Shown here: positions 16,892 through 26,031 of the stretch, in pieces
Layout of the letters: each line of letters begins with the position of its first letter
How positions within the stretch are numbered: the first letter of the stretch is position 1
Program-made: the position numbers and the translations under genes
Assembly: GCF_034427435.1 (NCBI RefSeq)
Contig: NZ_JAXQNP010000002.1
Coordinates: 682,001 to 746,000 of the forward strand
DNA from: Nitrospirillum sp034427435
GTDB taxonomy: Bacteria > Pseudomonadota > Alphaproteobacteria > Azospirillales > Azospirillaceae
Reading direction: 5' to 3'
Length of the DNA: 64,000 bases
Notes under the pieces: model-generated
Seen by the model: the letters and a program-made list of their open reading frames with translations, nothing else
Databases searched by the model: none
What the model was told of the DNA's origin: nothing

Positions 16892-17653
16892 ATGACTCAC
16901 ATCGATTTCGCCTATGGCAGGGACGCGACCGTCCAGACGAACGCCAAGTCCGACCCGGCCGGGGAAATCCATCCCTGCAGCGCCTGCACCGTGCGTACCC
17001 TGACCGTCTGCGCCGCGCTGGAGGCGGAGGAGCTGCGCCGCCTGGCGGAGATCCTGCAGACCACCCGCTTCGACGCCGGCCACACCGTATTCGGTGAGGG
17101 GGAGCCGGCGGAAACCCTGTACAACGTCACCTCCGGCACCGTGAAGGTCTACAAGCTGCTGCCCGATGGCCGTCGCCAGATCACCGGCTTCCTGCTGCCG
17201 GGCGACTTCTTCGGCCTGTCGGTCAACGACAGCTACGCCTACACCGCCGAGACGGTGACGCCGGTGTCGCTGTGCCGCTTCCCCCGCCGCCGCATGGAGG
17301 CGCTGCTGGACGAGTTCCCCAAGATGCAGCGCCGCCTGTTCTCCATGGCGTCGAACGAGCTGGCGGCGGCGCAGGACCAGATGCTGCTGCTGGGCCGCAA
17401 GACGGCAAAGGAGAAGATCTGCTCTTTCCTGCTGCTGCTGTCGCAGCGGGCCAGCCGGCGCGGCCACAAGACGAACCCGGTGCATGTGCCGATGAGCCGG
17501 GCCGACATCGCCGACTATCTGGGTCTGACCACCGAAACCGTCAGCCGCACCTTCACCCAGTTGAAGACCAGCCGGGCCATCAGCCTGCTGGAAGGCAACA
17601 AGGTCCAAATCCAGGATATGGACGACCTGCTGGAGTTGGCCGAGGGCGCATGA
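16892..17653 (+). CDS. fnr: Crp/Fnr family oxygen-responsive regulator, FnrN/FnrL type
   Basis: 253-aa regulator with an N-terminal cysteine cluster (C29, C32, C40, spacing CX2CX7C) and a further cysteine at residue 128 in VSLCRFPRR, the four ligands of an oxygen-labile [4Fe-4S] cluster. A cyclic-nucleotide-type effector domain (EPAETLYNVTSGTVKVYKLLPDGRRQITGFLLPGDFFGL) and a C-terminal winged helix follow. The recognition helix TTETVSRTFTQLK contains the E..SR pattern that reads TTGAT half-sites. Start preceded by GGAG. The intergenic FNR box suggests autoregulation or control of the divergent gene. In nitrogen-fixing and denitrifying relatives such proteins control microaerobic respiration; the targets here are unknown. 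Confidence 0.93.
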   Translation: MTHIDFAYGRDATVQTNAKSDPAGEIHPCSACTVRTLTVCAALEAEELRRLAEILQTTRFDAGHTVFGEGEPAETLYNVTSGTVKVYKLLPDGRRQITGFLLPGDFFGLSVNDSYAYTAETVTPVSLCRFPRRRMEALLDEFPKMQRRLFSMASNELAAAQDQMLLLGRKTAKEKICSFLLLLSQRASRRGHKTNPVHVPMSRADIADYLGLTTETVSRTFTQLKTSRAISLLEGNKVQIQDMDDLLELAEGA

Positions 17654-17744
17654 TCGCTATGAGGGATCGGCAGCGGCGTCAACAGGATGCCGGGGGCCAT
17701 GACTTCGTCATGGGAGATTCTTTCACGGGGCGTGTAAACAGCGC

Positions 17745-17850
17745 AACAACCGCTCTCGGAATATTATTTATTAAATCAAATTTATAATTAACCAAACTTT
17801 CGAATTTTCCTTTGGGATCGATTGCATTAGCGTGCTTTTTTTAGAAAAGC
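17745..17850. other. AT-rich patch upstream of the chemoreceptor gene
   Basis: In a window that is otherwise strongly GC-rich, this stretch is dominated by A and T (for example ATTATTTATTAAATCAAATT at 17763-17782). It falls immediately before the chemoreceptor start and probably holds its promoter, and perhaps a curved or protein-bound upstream element. I could not single out one -35/-10 pair with confidence. Confidence 0.4.
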
Positions 17851-17867
17851 CGAAGATACCGATCCCC

Positions 17868-19916
17868 ATGAACCGTTTCCGAATCCTGCACCGCGTGGTG
17901 TTGGCGCTGCTGGTGCCATCGCTGGGTTTGCTCTTGGCCGCCAGCCTCATCCTGGCTGAAAAGCAGGCCACCGTCTCCCAGATGCGGACCCTGTCGCGGT
18001 TGACGCAGCTCGCCACCACGGTCGGCGATCTGGTGCATGAGATGCAGCGGGAACGGGGCGCCTCGGCCGTGTTCCTGGGCAGCAAGGGCACCCAGCTCCA
18101 GCGCGAGCTGCCGGAGCAGCGGGCGCGCACCGACCAGCGGCGCCGGGCGCTGGAGGCGGCGCTGAAAGGCAACGACGCCGCCTCGGCCGGCGGCGCGCTG
18201 GCCCAGATCCTGGCGGACGCCTCTCAGCGCCTGGCGCGGTTGGATGAGGTGCGGCGCAAGATCGACGGCCTGCAGATTCCGGCCGCCGAGTCGAGCGCCT
18301 ACTTCACGGCGACGATCCTACGGCAGTTGGACGCCGATATCGAGATTTCGAAGTCGGTGACCAACCCGGACGTGGCACGGGCGCTGTCGACCTACGTCAA
18401 CTTCACCCAGGCGAAGGAACGCGCGGGAGAGGAGCGGGCGAACGGCGCGCCGGCCTTCGCCGCGGGCAAGTTCGACATGGCGCAATACCGGCGCTTCCTG
18501 GGCACGGTCGCGGACGAGGCCACCTATTTCCGGCTGTTCGCCGCCAGCGCATCCCCCGAGGACCAAGCCTTCCTGGCCCGCACGGTGACCGGAGAAGCGG
18601 TCAGCGAGGTTGAGCGCATGCGCAAGGTGGCTGTGGAAACCATTCCCGGGGACGCGCTGGGCGGTATCGAAGGTTCCTATTGGTACAAGATGGCGACCGC
18701 GCGCATCGACATGATGAAGACGGTCGAGGACTACCTGTCCCACAATCTGCTGGCGCAAGGGGAGCGCGTCCAGGACGAGGCCCAGGGCGTGCTGTGGATT
18801 GCCCTGGCGGCGACGCTGGCGCTGCTCGGCGTCACCGGTGTGCTCAGCACCGTGATCGTGCGCGACATCACCCGGCCGGTGGCCGGCATGACCCAGGCCA
18901 TGACCCGCCTGGCGGGCGGCGACCAGTCGGTCGAGGTGCCCGGTGTCGGCCGCAAGGACGAGATCGGCGACATGGCTGCATCGGTCGAGGTGTTCAAGCG
19001 CAGGATGATCGAGGCGGACCGCCTGCGCGCCGAGCAGGAGTCGATGAAGCGGCGGGCCGAGGAGGAGAAGCGCGCCACCATGACCAGGCTGGCCGACGAG
19101 TTCGAGGCCAGCGTGAAGGGCGTGGTGGGCACCGTGTCCTCCGCCTCGGCACAGTTGCAGTCCACGGCGCAGTCCATGTCGTCCACGGCCGCGCAGACCA
19201 GCCATCGGTCCACCGCCGTGGCGGCGGCGGCCGAACAGGCCTCGGCCAATGTGCAGACCGTCGCCTCGGCAGCGGAGGAGCTGTCCTCCTCCATCGGTGA
19301 GATCAGCCGGCATGTGGCGGAGTCGACGCGCATCGCCAGCCAGGCGGTGAGCGATGCCGGCCGGACGAACGCGCAGGTGCAGGCCCTGGCCTCCGCCGCG
19401 CAGAAGATCGATGACGTGGTGAAGCTGATCAACGGCATCGCCGGCCAGACCAACCTGCTGGCCCTGAACGCGACCATCGAGGCGGCGCGCGCCGGCGAAG
19501 CGGGCAAGGGCTTCGCCGTCGTCGCCTCCGAGGTCAAGCTGCTCGCCACCCAGACCGCCAAGGCGACCGAGGACATCTCGGCCCAGGTCCGGGCCATCCA
19601 GCAGGCCACCACCGATTCGGTGCAGGCCATCGAGGGCATCACCGGCACGATCACGCGCATCAACGAGATCGCGACCACGGTGGCCTCGGCGGTCGAGGAA
19701 CAAGGCGCCGCCACCCAGGAAATCGCCCGCAGCGTTCAGCAGGCCTCCTCCGGCACGGCGGAGGTCGCCACCAACATCACCGCGGTCACGCAGGCGGCGG
19801 GGGAGACGGGGGCGGCGTCCAGCCAAGTCCTGACCGCGGCGGAGGATCTGTCGCGGCAGTCCGACACGCTGCGCGCCCAGGTCGACGCCTTCATTTCCAA
19901 GGTGCGCGCGGCCTAA
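17868..19916 (+). CDS. Methyl-accepting chemotaxis protein with NIT (nitrate/nitrite-sensing) domain
   Basis: 682-aa inner-membrane chemoreceptor. TM1 (about residues 10-30) leads into a periplasmic helical domain with the NIT-type pattern: LVHEMQRERGASAVFLGSKG, later YVNFTQAKERAGEERANGA and YRRFLGTVADEATYFRLF. TM2 (about 315-340) is followed by a HAMP linker (RDITRPVAGMTQAMTRLAGGD) and a methyl-accepting signalling domain with the conserved hairpin GIAGQTNLLALNATIEAARA. No C-terminal CheR-binding pentapeptide is present. NIT domains respond to nitrate/nitrite, so nitrate taxis is a reasonable inference, unproven. Start taken at MNRFRIL rather than a GTG 12 codons upstream because it abuts the hydrophobic segment. 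The gene stands alone. Confidence 0.92.
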   Translation: MNRFRILHRVVLALLVPSLGLLLAASLILAEKQATVSQMRTLSRLTQLATTVGDLVHEMQRERGASAVFLGSKGTQLQRELPEQRARTDQRRRALEAALKGNDAASAGGALAQILADASQRLARLDEVRRKIDGLQIPAAESSAYFTATILRQLDADIEISKSVTNPDVARALSTYVNFTQAKERAGEERANGAPAFAAGKFDMAQYRRFLGTVADEATYFRLFAASASPEDQAFLARTVTGEAVSEVERMRKVAVETIPGDALGGIEGSYWYKMATARIDMMKTVEDYLSHNLLAQGERVQDEAQGVLWIALAATLALLGVTGVLSTVIVRDITRPVAGMTQAMTRLAGGDQSVEVPGVGRKDEIGDMAASVEVFKRRMIEADRLRAEQESMKRRAEEEKRATMTRLADEFEASVKGVVGTVSSASAQLQSTAQSMSSTAAQTSHRSTAVAAAAEQASANVQTVASAAEELSSSIGEISRHVAESTRIASQAVSDAGRTNAQVQALASAAQKIDDVVKLINGIAGQTNLLALNATIEAARAGEAGKGFAVVASEVKLLATQTAKATEDISAQVRAIQQATTDSVQAIEGITGTITRINEIATTVASAVEEQGAATQEIARSVQQASSGTAEVATNITAVTQAAGETGAASSQVLTAAEDLSRQSDTLRAQVDAFISKVRAA

Positions 19917-19921
19917 ACGCC

Positions 19922-20740
19922 TCAGACCCGGCGGGCGAAAGACGCCACGTCGGCGTCGAAGCGGCGGGGCGCCTCGATGAACGGGGCGTGCCCGACGCCC
20001 TCGTACAGATGCACCTGCACCTGGGGCAGGGTTGCCGCCAGCCAATCGGCCATGGCCGGCAGGATCACCGGATCCGCCTGGCCATGGACCACCAGGGCGG
20101 GACGGTCGAAGGCCGCCAGGTCGGCGCCGTCCCTTTGGCGGCGCATCATGGCCTGCCGCGCCACCAGGGGCACCGACAGGGTGTCGGCCGCCGCCGCGTC
20201 CGCCGCGTCCCACGCCATCTCCCCCCGGGCCAGGTCATGGGCCAACGCCCGGGCGCCGGCCGCCTGCGCCGCCGGGTCGTCGGACAACAGGGGCGGGAAA
20301 TGGGCCTTGGCGGCAGGGCCCAAATAGGGGGCGGCCGCCTTGCCCAAGCGGGGGCAGGCCCCGACGAAGACCGCGCCGGCGATCCCCTCCGTCCCATAGG
20401 CCGCCACATGGTCGGCCAGCACGGCGCCACCATAGGACCAGCCCACCAGGATCACATCCGCCAAGCCCAGGGCGCGGCGCACGGCCATGACGTCGTCGCC
20501 CCAATGGGGGCCATCGGCATAGGCGGCCGGATCCTCCGGCCGGCCGGACCGGCCATGCCCCCGCAGGTCCAGCGCCAGCAGTCGGAACTCCGCCGCCAGA
20601 GGGCCGGCGAACTGGACGCGGAAGGCGCGATGGCTCTGGCCGAAGCCGTGCAGGAACAGGATGGGCCTGCCCTCGGGCACGCCACCCTCCGCCACCGTCA
20701 GCAGCGTTCCATCCCCCGCCGTCAGCTGATGCAGGATCAT
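19922..20740 (-). CDS. Alpha/beta hydrolase
   Basis: 272 aa. The oxyanion segment FLHGFGQSHRAF, nucleophile elbow VGWSYGGAV (Ser), acid region VVHGQADPVI (Asp) and C-terminal HAPFIEAP (His) give the full catalytic triad of the fold. A LALDLRGHGRSGRP segment is typical of the esterase/haloperoxidase-like subgroup. Start at MILHQLTAGDG is supported by GGAGG 8 bases upstream. Upstream in-frame extension reaches far into the antisense of rlmN and is not real. Substrate unknown. The gene is convergent with the chemoreceptor (5-base gap) and divergent from rlmN. Confidence 0.88.
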   Translation of the reverse strand: MILHQLTAGDGTLLTVAEGGVPEGRPILFLHGFGQSHRAFRVQFAGPLAAEFRLLALDLRGHGRSGRPEDPAAYADGPHWGDDVMAVRRALGLADVILVGWSYGGAVLADHVAAYGTEGIAGAVFVGACPRLGKAAAPYLGPAAKAHFPPLLSDDPAAQAAGARALAHDLARGEMAWDAADAAAADTLSVPLVARQAMMRRQRDGADLAAFDRPALVVHGQADPVILPAMADWLAATLPQVQVHLYEGVGHAPFIEAPRRFDADVASFARRV

Positions 20741-20878
20741 GGCCCGGTCCTCCCCTCCGTTATCCTTATTCGTCCCCCCGCGATAGCGGGGTCTGGCCCC
20801 GCACGCAACCCCGCCCCGCGCATTTTTCCCGAGTCCCCCCTTTGACTCGAGGGCCGATCTGGCCCATCTATCGCCGCC

Positions 20879-22093
20879 ATGGGCGTGGAAAATCACATGA
20901 AGGAATTCGCCCCGCCGCCTCCTCGGGCGGACGGGCGGGTGAACCTGGTCGGCCTCTCGCGGGACGATCTGGAGGCTGAGGTCGCACGGGCCGGGCTGGA
21001 GCGCTTTCGCGCGCGCCAGCTGTGGCACTGGATCTATCATCGCGGCGCCACCGATTTCACGGTGATGAGCACGCTGGCCAAGCCGGTGCGCGAAAAGCTG
21101 GCCGACCTCTACGTCATCGACCGGCCCACCGCCGTGAAGGACCTGAAGAGCGAGGACGGCACGCGCAAGTGGCTGGCCCGCATGCCCGACGGCCAGGAGA
21201 TCGAGACCGTCCACATTCCCGAGGAAGACCGCGGCACGCTCTGCGTCTCCTCCCAGGTGGGCTGCACCCTGACCTGCCGCTTCTGCCACACCGGCACCCA
21301 GCGCCTGGTGCGCAACCTGGACGCCACCGAGATCGTGGGCCAGGTCATGCTGGCCCGCGACCACCTGGACGAATGGCCGGCCCCGCCCGATGGGCGCATG
21401 CTGAGCAACATCGTCATGATGGGCATGGGCGAGCCGCTGTTTAACTATGCCAACGTCGCCAAGGCGCTGAAGATCGTCATGGATGGCGAGGGCATCGCCA
21501 TTTCCAAGCGGCGCATCACCCTGTCCACCTCCGGCGTCGTGCCCATGATGCGCCAGTGCGGCGATGAGCTGGGCGTGAACCTGGCCGTCAGCCTGCACGC
21601 GGTGAATGACGAACTGCGCGACCGCATCGTGCCGCTGAACCGCAAGTACCCCATCAAGGAACTGATGCAGGCCTGCCGGGACTATCCGGGCCTGAGCAAC
21701 GCGCGCCGCATCACCTTCGAATACGTCATGCTGAAGGGCGTGAACGACAGCCTGGCCGACGCGCGCGAGCTGGTGCGCCTGCTGCGCGGCATCCCGGCCA
21801 AGATCAACCTGATCCCCTTCAACTATTGGCCGGGCGCGCCCTTCGAGTGCTCGACCGACGAGCAGATCACCAAGTTCGCGGACTTCGTGAACAACGCCGG
21901 CTACGCCTCGCCCGTGCGCACCCCGCGCGGCCGCGACATCCTGGCCGCCTGCGGCCAGTTGAAGAGCGAGAGCACCAAGCCCACCGCCCAGGCCCGCATC
22001 GCGGCCCTGGAGGCGCACAAGGCCCTGCAGGCCGAGTACGCCGCCCAGGTGGCCGAGAAGGAAGCCGTGCTGGCCGCGACGGGGACTCTTTAA
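20879..22093 (+). CDS. rlmN: 23S rRNA (adenine2503-C2)/tRNA (adenine37-C2) methyltransferase RlmN
   Basis: Radical-SAM methyltransferase that methylates A2503 of 23S rRNA and A37 of some tRNAs. The N-terminal RNA-binding domain (FRARQLWHWIYHRGATDFTVM) precedes the radical-SAM CX3CX2C motif in GCTLTCRFCHTG. SNIVMMGMGEPLFNYANV, RRITLSTSGVVPMMRQ and PVRTPRGRDILAACGQL (containing the catalytic cysteine) are family hallmarks. 404 aa, about 20 longer than E. coli RlmN because of a C-terminal Ala/Glu-rich helix. A second in-frame ATG is six codons in. It is followed within 10 bases by a dispersed repeat. Confidence 0.96.
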   Translation: MGVENHMKEFAPPPPRADGRVNLVGLSRDDLEAEVARAGLERFRARQLWHWIYHRGATDFTVMSTLAKPVREKLADLYVIDRPTAVKDLKSEDGTRKWLARMPDGQEIETVHIPEEDRGTLCVSSQVGCTLTCRFCHTGTQRLVRNLDATEIVGQVMLARDHLDEWPAPPDGRMLSNIVMMGMGEPLFNYANVAKALKIVMDGEGIAISKRRITLSTSGVVPMMRQCGDELGVNLAVSLHAVNDELRDRIVPLNRKYPIKELMQACRDYPGLSNARRITFEYVMLKGVNDSLADARELVRLLRGIPAKINLIPFNYWPGAPFECSTDEQITKFADFVNNAGYASPVRTPRGRDILAACGQLKSESTKPTAQARIAALEAHKALQAEYAAQVAEKEAVLAATGTL

Positions 22094-22098
22094 TTAGG

Positions 22099-22253
22099 TT
22101 CCTCAAGCGCCGGCAGGGCCATCCGGCCCTTTGGCTTGTCCTCGATTTCCAGTCCACTTCGTTCCCCGGAAATCTCCGGCGGACGCGGTCGCGTCCTACA
22201 GCGGCATGAGGGATCATGCCGCTGGGGGCGCTTTTCCGTCCCGGCGCCTGAGC
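22099..22253. repeat. Dispersed intergenic repeat, copy A (about 155 bp, inverted ends)
   Basis: Left end TTCCTCAAGCGCCGG (22099-22113), right end CCGGCGCCTGAG (22241-22252), which are inverted versions of one another. The interior holds the family core CTCGATTTCCAGTCCACTTC, the GGAAATCTCCGGCGG segment, and near the right side an 11-bp stem-loop at 22199-22224. No open reading frame is supported. It sits between rlmN and a small membrane-protein gene. It may supply an rlmN terminator through the stem-loop followed by GCTTTTCC. Confidence 0.75.
22199..22224. repeat. Inverted repeat CAGCGGCATGA, copy 2 (possible rlmN terminator)
   Basis: CAGCGGCATGA (22199-22209), loop GGGA, and exact complement (22214-22224). 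It is followed by a G-rich stretch and GCTTTTCC. Same 11-base arms as at 14859-14889. Lying 105 bp after rlmN, it may act as an inefficient terminator or transcript-end stabiliser. Confidence 0.65.
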
Positions 22254-22259
22254 CACCTC

Positions 22260-22613
22260 ATGGCGGCGATGACGCCGGCCTGTAATCCCTGCGGCGCTTT
22301 GGCTATCATCCGGCCGATAGGCCCCTGGGGGACGCGCGCTTTGGATCTCGGTACCGATCTCGTCAACAGCCTGATGATCCACCTCGGCGTCACGGCCCTG
22401 CTGCTGTGGCCGGCCTACCGTGTGGTCACGCGCGCCGGCCTTCCCCGCCGCTGGCCCCTGTGGCTGGCCCTGCCGCTGTTGGGCCCGGTCACCTTCCTGG
22501 TGCTGCTGGCCAAGACGCCCTGGCCCGTCCTGCCCGCCCGCCAACCCAAGATGCACCCGCGCGAACGCCTGAAGCGCGAGCGGGCGGCGGCCCAAGCCGC
22601 CGCGTCGGAGTAA
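22260..22613 (+). CDS. Small membrane protein, about 117 aa
   Basis: A hydrophobic segment (about residues 40-60, MIHLGVTALLLWPAYRVV) and a second (WPLWLALPLLGPVTFLVLL) are separated by a basic loop. A charged Lys/Arg/Ala-rich C-terminus (RERLKRERAAAQAAA) follows. The start is uncertain: ATGs at 22206, 22260 and 22269 or a TTG near 22340 are all possible, and the first lies inside the repeat element. The domain organisation matches the next gene, which also has two hydrophobic segments around a GRNPYW-type loop; the pair may be functionally linked. No family recognised. Confidence 0.5.
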   Translation: MAAMTPACNPCGALAIIRPIGPWGTRALDLGTDLVNSLMIHLGVTALLLWPAYRVVTRAGLPRRWPLWLALPLLGPVTFLVLLAKTPWPVLPARQPKMHPRERLKRERAAAQAAASE

Positions 22614-22619
22614 GCGCCC

Positions 22620-22844
22620 ATGCTGCCCCTGGCCTACGCCCCCGCCCTCGGCCTGCTGCTGCCCAACTGGGCCGCCCTGCTGATCGTCGTCACCCTGGCC
22701 ACCATCGCCGTCTGCGCCGCCGGCCTGGTGCTGGCCAAGGTAGGCCGCAACCCCTATTGGGCGCTGCTGCTGTACTTCCCCGTCCTGGGCGTCCCCGCCC
22801 TGTGGTACCTGGCCTATACGCGCTGGCCCCGGCAGAAGGGGTAA
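22620..22844 (+). CDS. Small two-segment membrane protein, 74 aa
   Basis: Two hydrophobic helices (about residues 15-40 and 46-66) flank the loop KVGRNPYWALL, with a positively charged C-terminus (RWPRQKG). The GRNPYWALLLYFPVLG pattern resembles small membrane proteins found in many proteobacteria, but I cannot name it. It begins 7 bases after the preceding small membrane-protein gene, so they are cotranscribed. It is convergent with hipA; the stops are one base apart. Confidence 0.6.
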   Translation: MLPLAYAPALGLLLPNWAALLIVVTLATIAVCAAGLVLAKVGRNPYWALLLYFPVLGVPALWYLAYTRWPRQKG

Positions 22845-22845
22845 A

Positions 22846-24183
22846 TCAGCTGGGGATGGTCCAGCCACCGGCGCGCGCAAGATAGGGCGGCGCCTCGGCC
22901 GGTATGGTCCAGCCGAAGGCTGCCGCCACGCTGCGCACCACCTCGGCCACACAGCGGCGAATATTCTCATAGGGCTGGATGCCGGCGAATTCCGGCCTTT
23001 GCCGCAGCGCACCCAGCTTGGATAGCACAGTCTCCGCCTGCGCTTTCACTGCGGCCTCCAGGCCGGTGAGGGCGCCAGGGGTGGCAGCCGGCGCCAGCAT
23101 GAGCCAATCAACCTTGCGAATCTCGTCTGGCCGGATGGCCCCGCCAACAGCCATGGCCATGTCTTCCGTGACCGGAAAGATCCGGGTGCACAGCATGTCA
23201 TAGGCGGGGGCCAAGGACGGCGCCCGGCCCGGCACGTCGTAGAGCAGGCTGAAATTCTTGGCGTGGGCATCGGCGTTGGCGAGCAGCACGGTGGCTATCA
23301 CCCGCCGCATCAATTCTGCCCGCCCCAGCAAGGGCGCCGCAGTCTGCTGCATCAGGGCGAGGCATTGGGCCAATCCAGGCCCCACCTTCCGAAGTGCCCC
23401 ATCGGCGGCGGTGGAAAACTCATACTTGCGTTCCGGCGGATAGCCCAGCGCCTGGCAGAAATCCTCCTGATGGATTTCGTGGACACGGCGGCCCTCGACG
23501 CGTCGGTCATAGCGCTCCACCAAAAGGCATTCCCGCCCAGCGAATGAGCGAAGGGTCGTTTCCGCGACCTCCACCCCCAGGCTGGCCGCCAGCGCCATGG
23601 AGAAAGCCTCAGCCTTGTGCACCAGGGAGAAATCCGGCTTTCCCGCAGGGGCAACCTTGATGAGGTGAGTGGAAGGGGAGCCGTTGAGGGGACGGTGGAA
23701 GCGCCCGTCCAGAAAAGCGACGGCCGTTTTAGGCTGAGCCCCGGCCAGGGACAGACGAACCCGTCGGTCGGCGGCGAAATTCGGCGACGTTGGAATTTCA
23801 TCAATGATGCGGGCGAGGTCCGCTTCCTCCAGCGGCTCATAATCCTGGGGAATCTCCGGCCGGCTACCAGGCCGCAGCAGCCGCACAGCGCCGGCACATT
23901 CGGCGCCATATTCGCGCAACAGATTAAATGTCTCATAAGTCTCCAACCGGCGACGCCCGGCAGCAGCGGCCAGGGCATCCCCTTCCGGTAGCAGTCCAGC
24001 GAAGAAGGGCCGGCACTCCGCATCGGTATAAGGCTCGGCCCGAGGCGGCAAGCTGATGGACAACCGCGATAGCGGACTGCGGTCGGCATAGGTGAAGGTC
24101 AGGCGGCCCAGGTCGTCGGCCTCCAGAACGCCAACGCCCCGCTCGCCCAGGAAAACCTCCAGCGCCTGGCCGTCCCCGGTCAT
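22846..24183 (-). CDS. hipA: HipA-family serine/threonine kinase toxin
   Basis: 445-aa HipA-type kinase. Known HipA phosphorylates glutamyl-tRNA synthetase and induces dormancy. The N-terminal HipA_N region contains PLSRLSISLPPRAEPYTDAEC and FFAGLLPEGDAL. The kinase core shows the ATP-binding lysine in STHLIKVAP, ECLLVERYDR, RVHEIHQEDFCQALG, and the catalytic loop NADAHAKN at about residues 302-309, followed by PAYDMLCT with the metal-binding Asp. All key residues are present, so it should be active. Its start overlaps the antitoxin stop (ATGA). Base composition is slightly lower in GC than neighbouring genes, consistent with horizontal acquisition. Confidence 0.93.
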   Translation of the reverse strand: MTGDGQALEVFLGERGVGVLEADDLGRLTFTYADRSPLSRLSISLPPRAEPYTDAECRPFFAGLLPEGDALAAAAGRRRLETYETFNLLREYGAECAGAVRLLRPGSRPEIPQDYEPLEEADLARIIDEIPTSPNFAADRRVRLSLAGAQPKTAVAFLDGRFHRPLNGSPSTHLIKVAPAGKPDFSLVHKAEAFSMALAASLGVEVAETTLRSFAGRECLLVERYDRRVEGRRVHEIHQEDFCQALGYPPERKYEFSTAADGALRKVGPGLAQCLALMQQTAAPLLGRAELMRRVIATVLLANADAHAKNFSLLYDVPGRAPSLAPAYDMLCTRIFPVTEDMAMAVGGAIRPDEIRKVDWLMLAPAATPGALTGLEAAVKAQAETVLSKLGALRQRPEFAGIQPYENIRRCVAEVVRSVAAAFGWTIPAEAPPYLARAGGWTIPS

Positions 24184-24482
24184 CGCAATCCTCCGAAGAG
24201 ATCGATGCCCAGCGCTTGCATGTAGGACATGACCTTGCCCAACTCCGCCGTGGGCTTGCCGTTTTCCACCGCCGACAGGAAGGACAGGCTGAGGCCCGTG
24301 CCGGCCGCCACCTCCCGCAAGGTCATGCCCAAAGCCTGGCGCCGGGCGCGGATCAGGGCACCCAGACGATCGGGGCCATCCAGCGGGACAGCGTCGGCCA
24401 CGTCCTGCACGATGGCGCCAAACTGGGCCAGTGCCGCCTCCCGGTCCCTCTTCCTGTTCGCCGTTCGGCTAACAACAGCCAT
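24180..24482 (-). CDS. hipB: HipB-like XRE-family antitoxin
   Basis: 100 aa. Start at the ATG at 24482 with GAGGTGG just upstream; the reading frame extends four codons further only to a TTG. An N-terminal helical extension of about 40 residues precedes a canonical helix-turn-helix (LGALIRARRQALGMTLREVAAGTGLSLSFLSAVENGKPTAELGKVM). It neutralises and co-represses with HipA. The 4-base overlap with hipA fixes the operon. Two palindromic operators lie 24 and 75 bp upstream of the start codon. Confidence 0.92.
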   Translation of the reverse strand: MAVVSRTANRKRDREAALAQFGAIVQDVADAVPLDGPDRLGALIRARRQALGMTLREVAAGTGLSLSFLSAVENGKPTAELGKVMSYMQALGIDLFGGLR

Positions 24483-24503
24483 CAACCACCTCAAGTCCGA
24501 GGG

Positions 24504-24525
24504 ATGTTCGTCGTACGACTAACAT
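24504..24525. promoter_or_regulatory. hipBA operator O1
   Basis: A 22-bp near-perfect palindrome with core GTTCGTCGTACGACTAAC (24506-24523). The arms ATGTT and AACAT extend the symmetry. It sits between the predicted hipB start codon and -10 region. The duplicate at 24557 and the position make HipB the likely ligand. Confidence 0.8.
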
Positions 24526-24552
24526 AACCCGACAGCGCTTTTGCACCAACCG
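24524..24552 (-). promoter_or_regulatory. Candidate hipBA promoter between the two operators
   Basis: On the minus strand TTGGTG is followed 16 bases later by TTATGT, lying exactly between the two HipB palindromes. Its -10 abuts operator O1 and its -35 is next to operator O2. This is a plausible sigma-70 promoter inferred from consensus similarity and placement. Confidence 0.5.
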
Positions 24553-24556
24553 ATTA

Positions 24557-24572
24557 TTCGTCGTACGACGAA
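24557..24572. promoter_or_regulatory. hipBA operator O2
   Basis: TTCGTCGTACGACGAA, a perfect 16-bp palindrome sharing the CGTCGTACGAC core with O1; centre spacing is 50 bp (about five helical turns). Two in-phase sites would allow looping or cooperative binding by a HipA2-HipB2 complex. It also lies 131 bp upstream of argG, so argG expression could be affected. Confidence 0.8.
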
Positions 24573-24702
24573 CATCCCCGTCCGGGCGAGACCCGCGCGG
24601 GCTGGGGATGCGGTCGCGACAGGCGCACTAATCTTGCCAGGCGGGCGGCCGGGGGATAACGTCCGGACGCATTCCACCCTGACCTTTAGCGGGCGTACAG
24701 TC

Positions 24703-25914
<1,212 letters not shown>

Positions 25915-25930
25915 GCCTTAGCGTTTCAGG

Positions 25931-25966
25931 AAAAGCCCCGCCTGGGAGACCGGGCGGGGCTTTTTT
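25931..25966 (+). terminator. Rho-independent terminator of argG
   Basis: AAAAGCCCCGCC (25931-25942) pairs with GGCGGGGCTTTT around a 10-base loop and ends in six T residues. Located 17 bases after the argG stop. Confidence 0.92.
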
Positions 25967-26031
25967 GTTGGGCGCTTTTACCACCGCGTTGGCGTATTCT
26001 CGTTCCTGGTGCATACGGCACGGGTTGAACA

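Noticed and set aside
20741..22018. Long leftward upstream extension of the alpha/beta hydrolase
   Set aside because: It lies antisense to rlmN. The hydrolase has a clear start with a ribosome-binding site at 20740.
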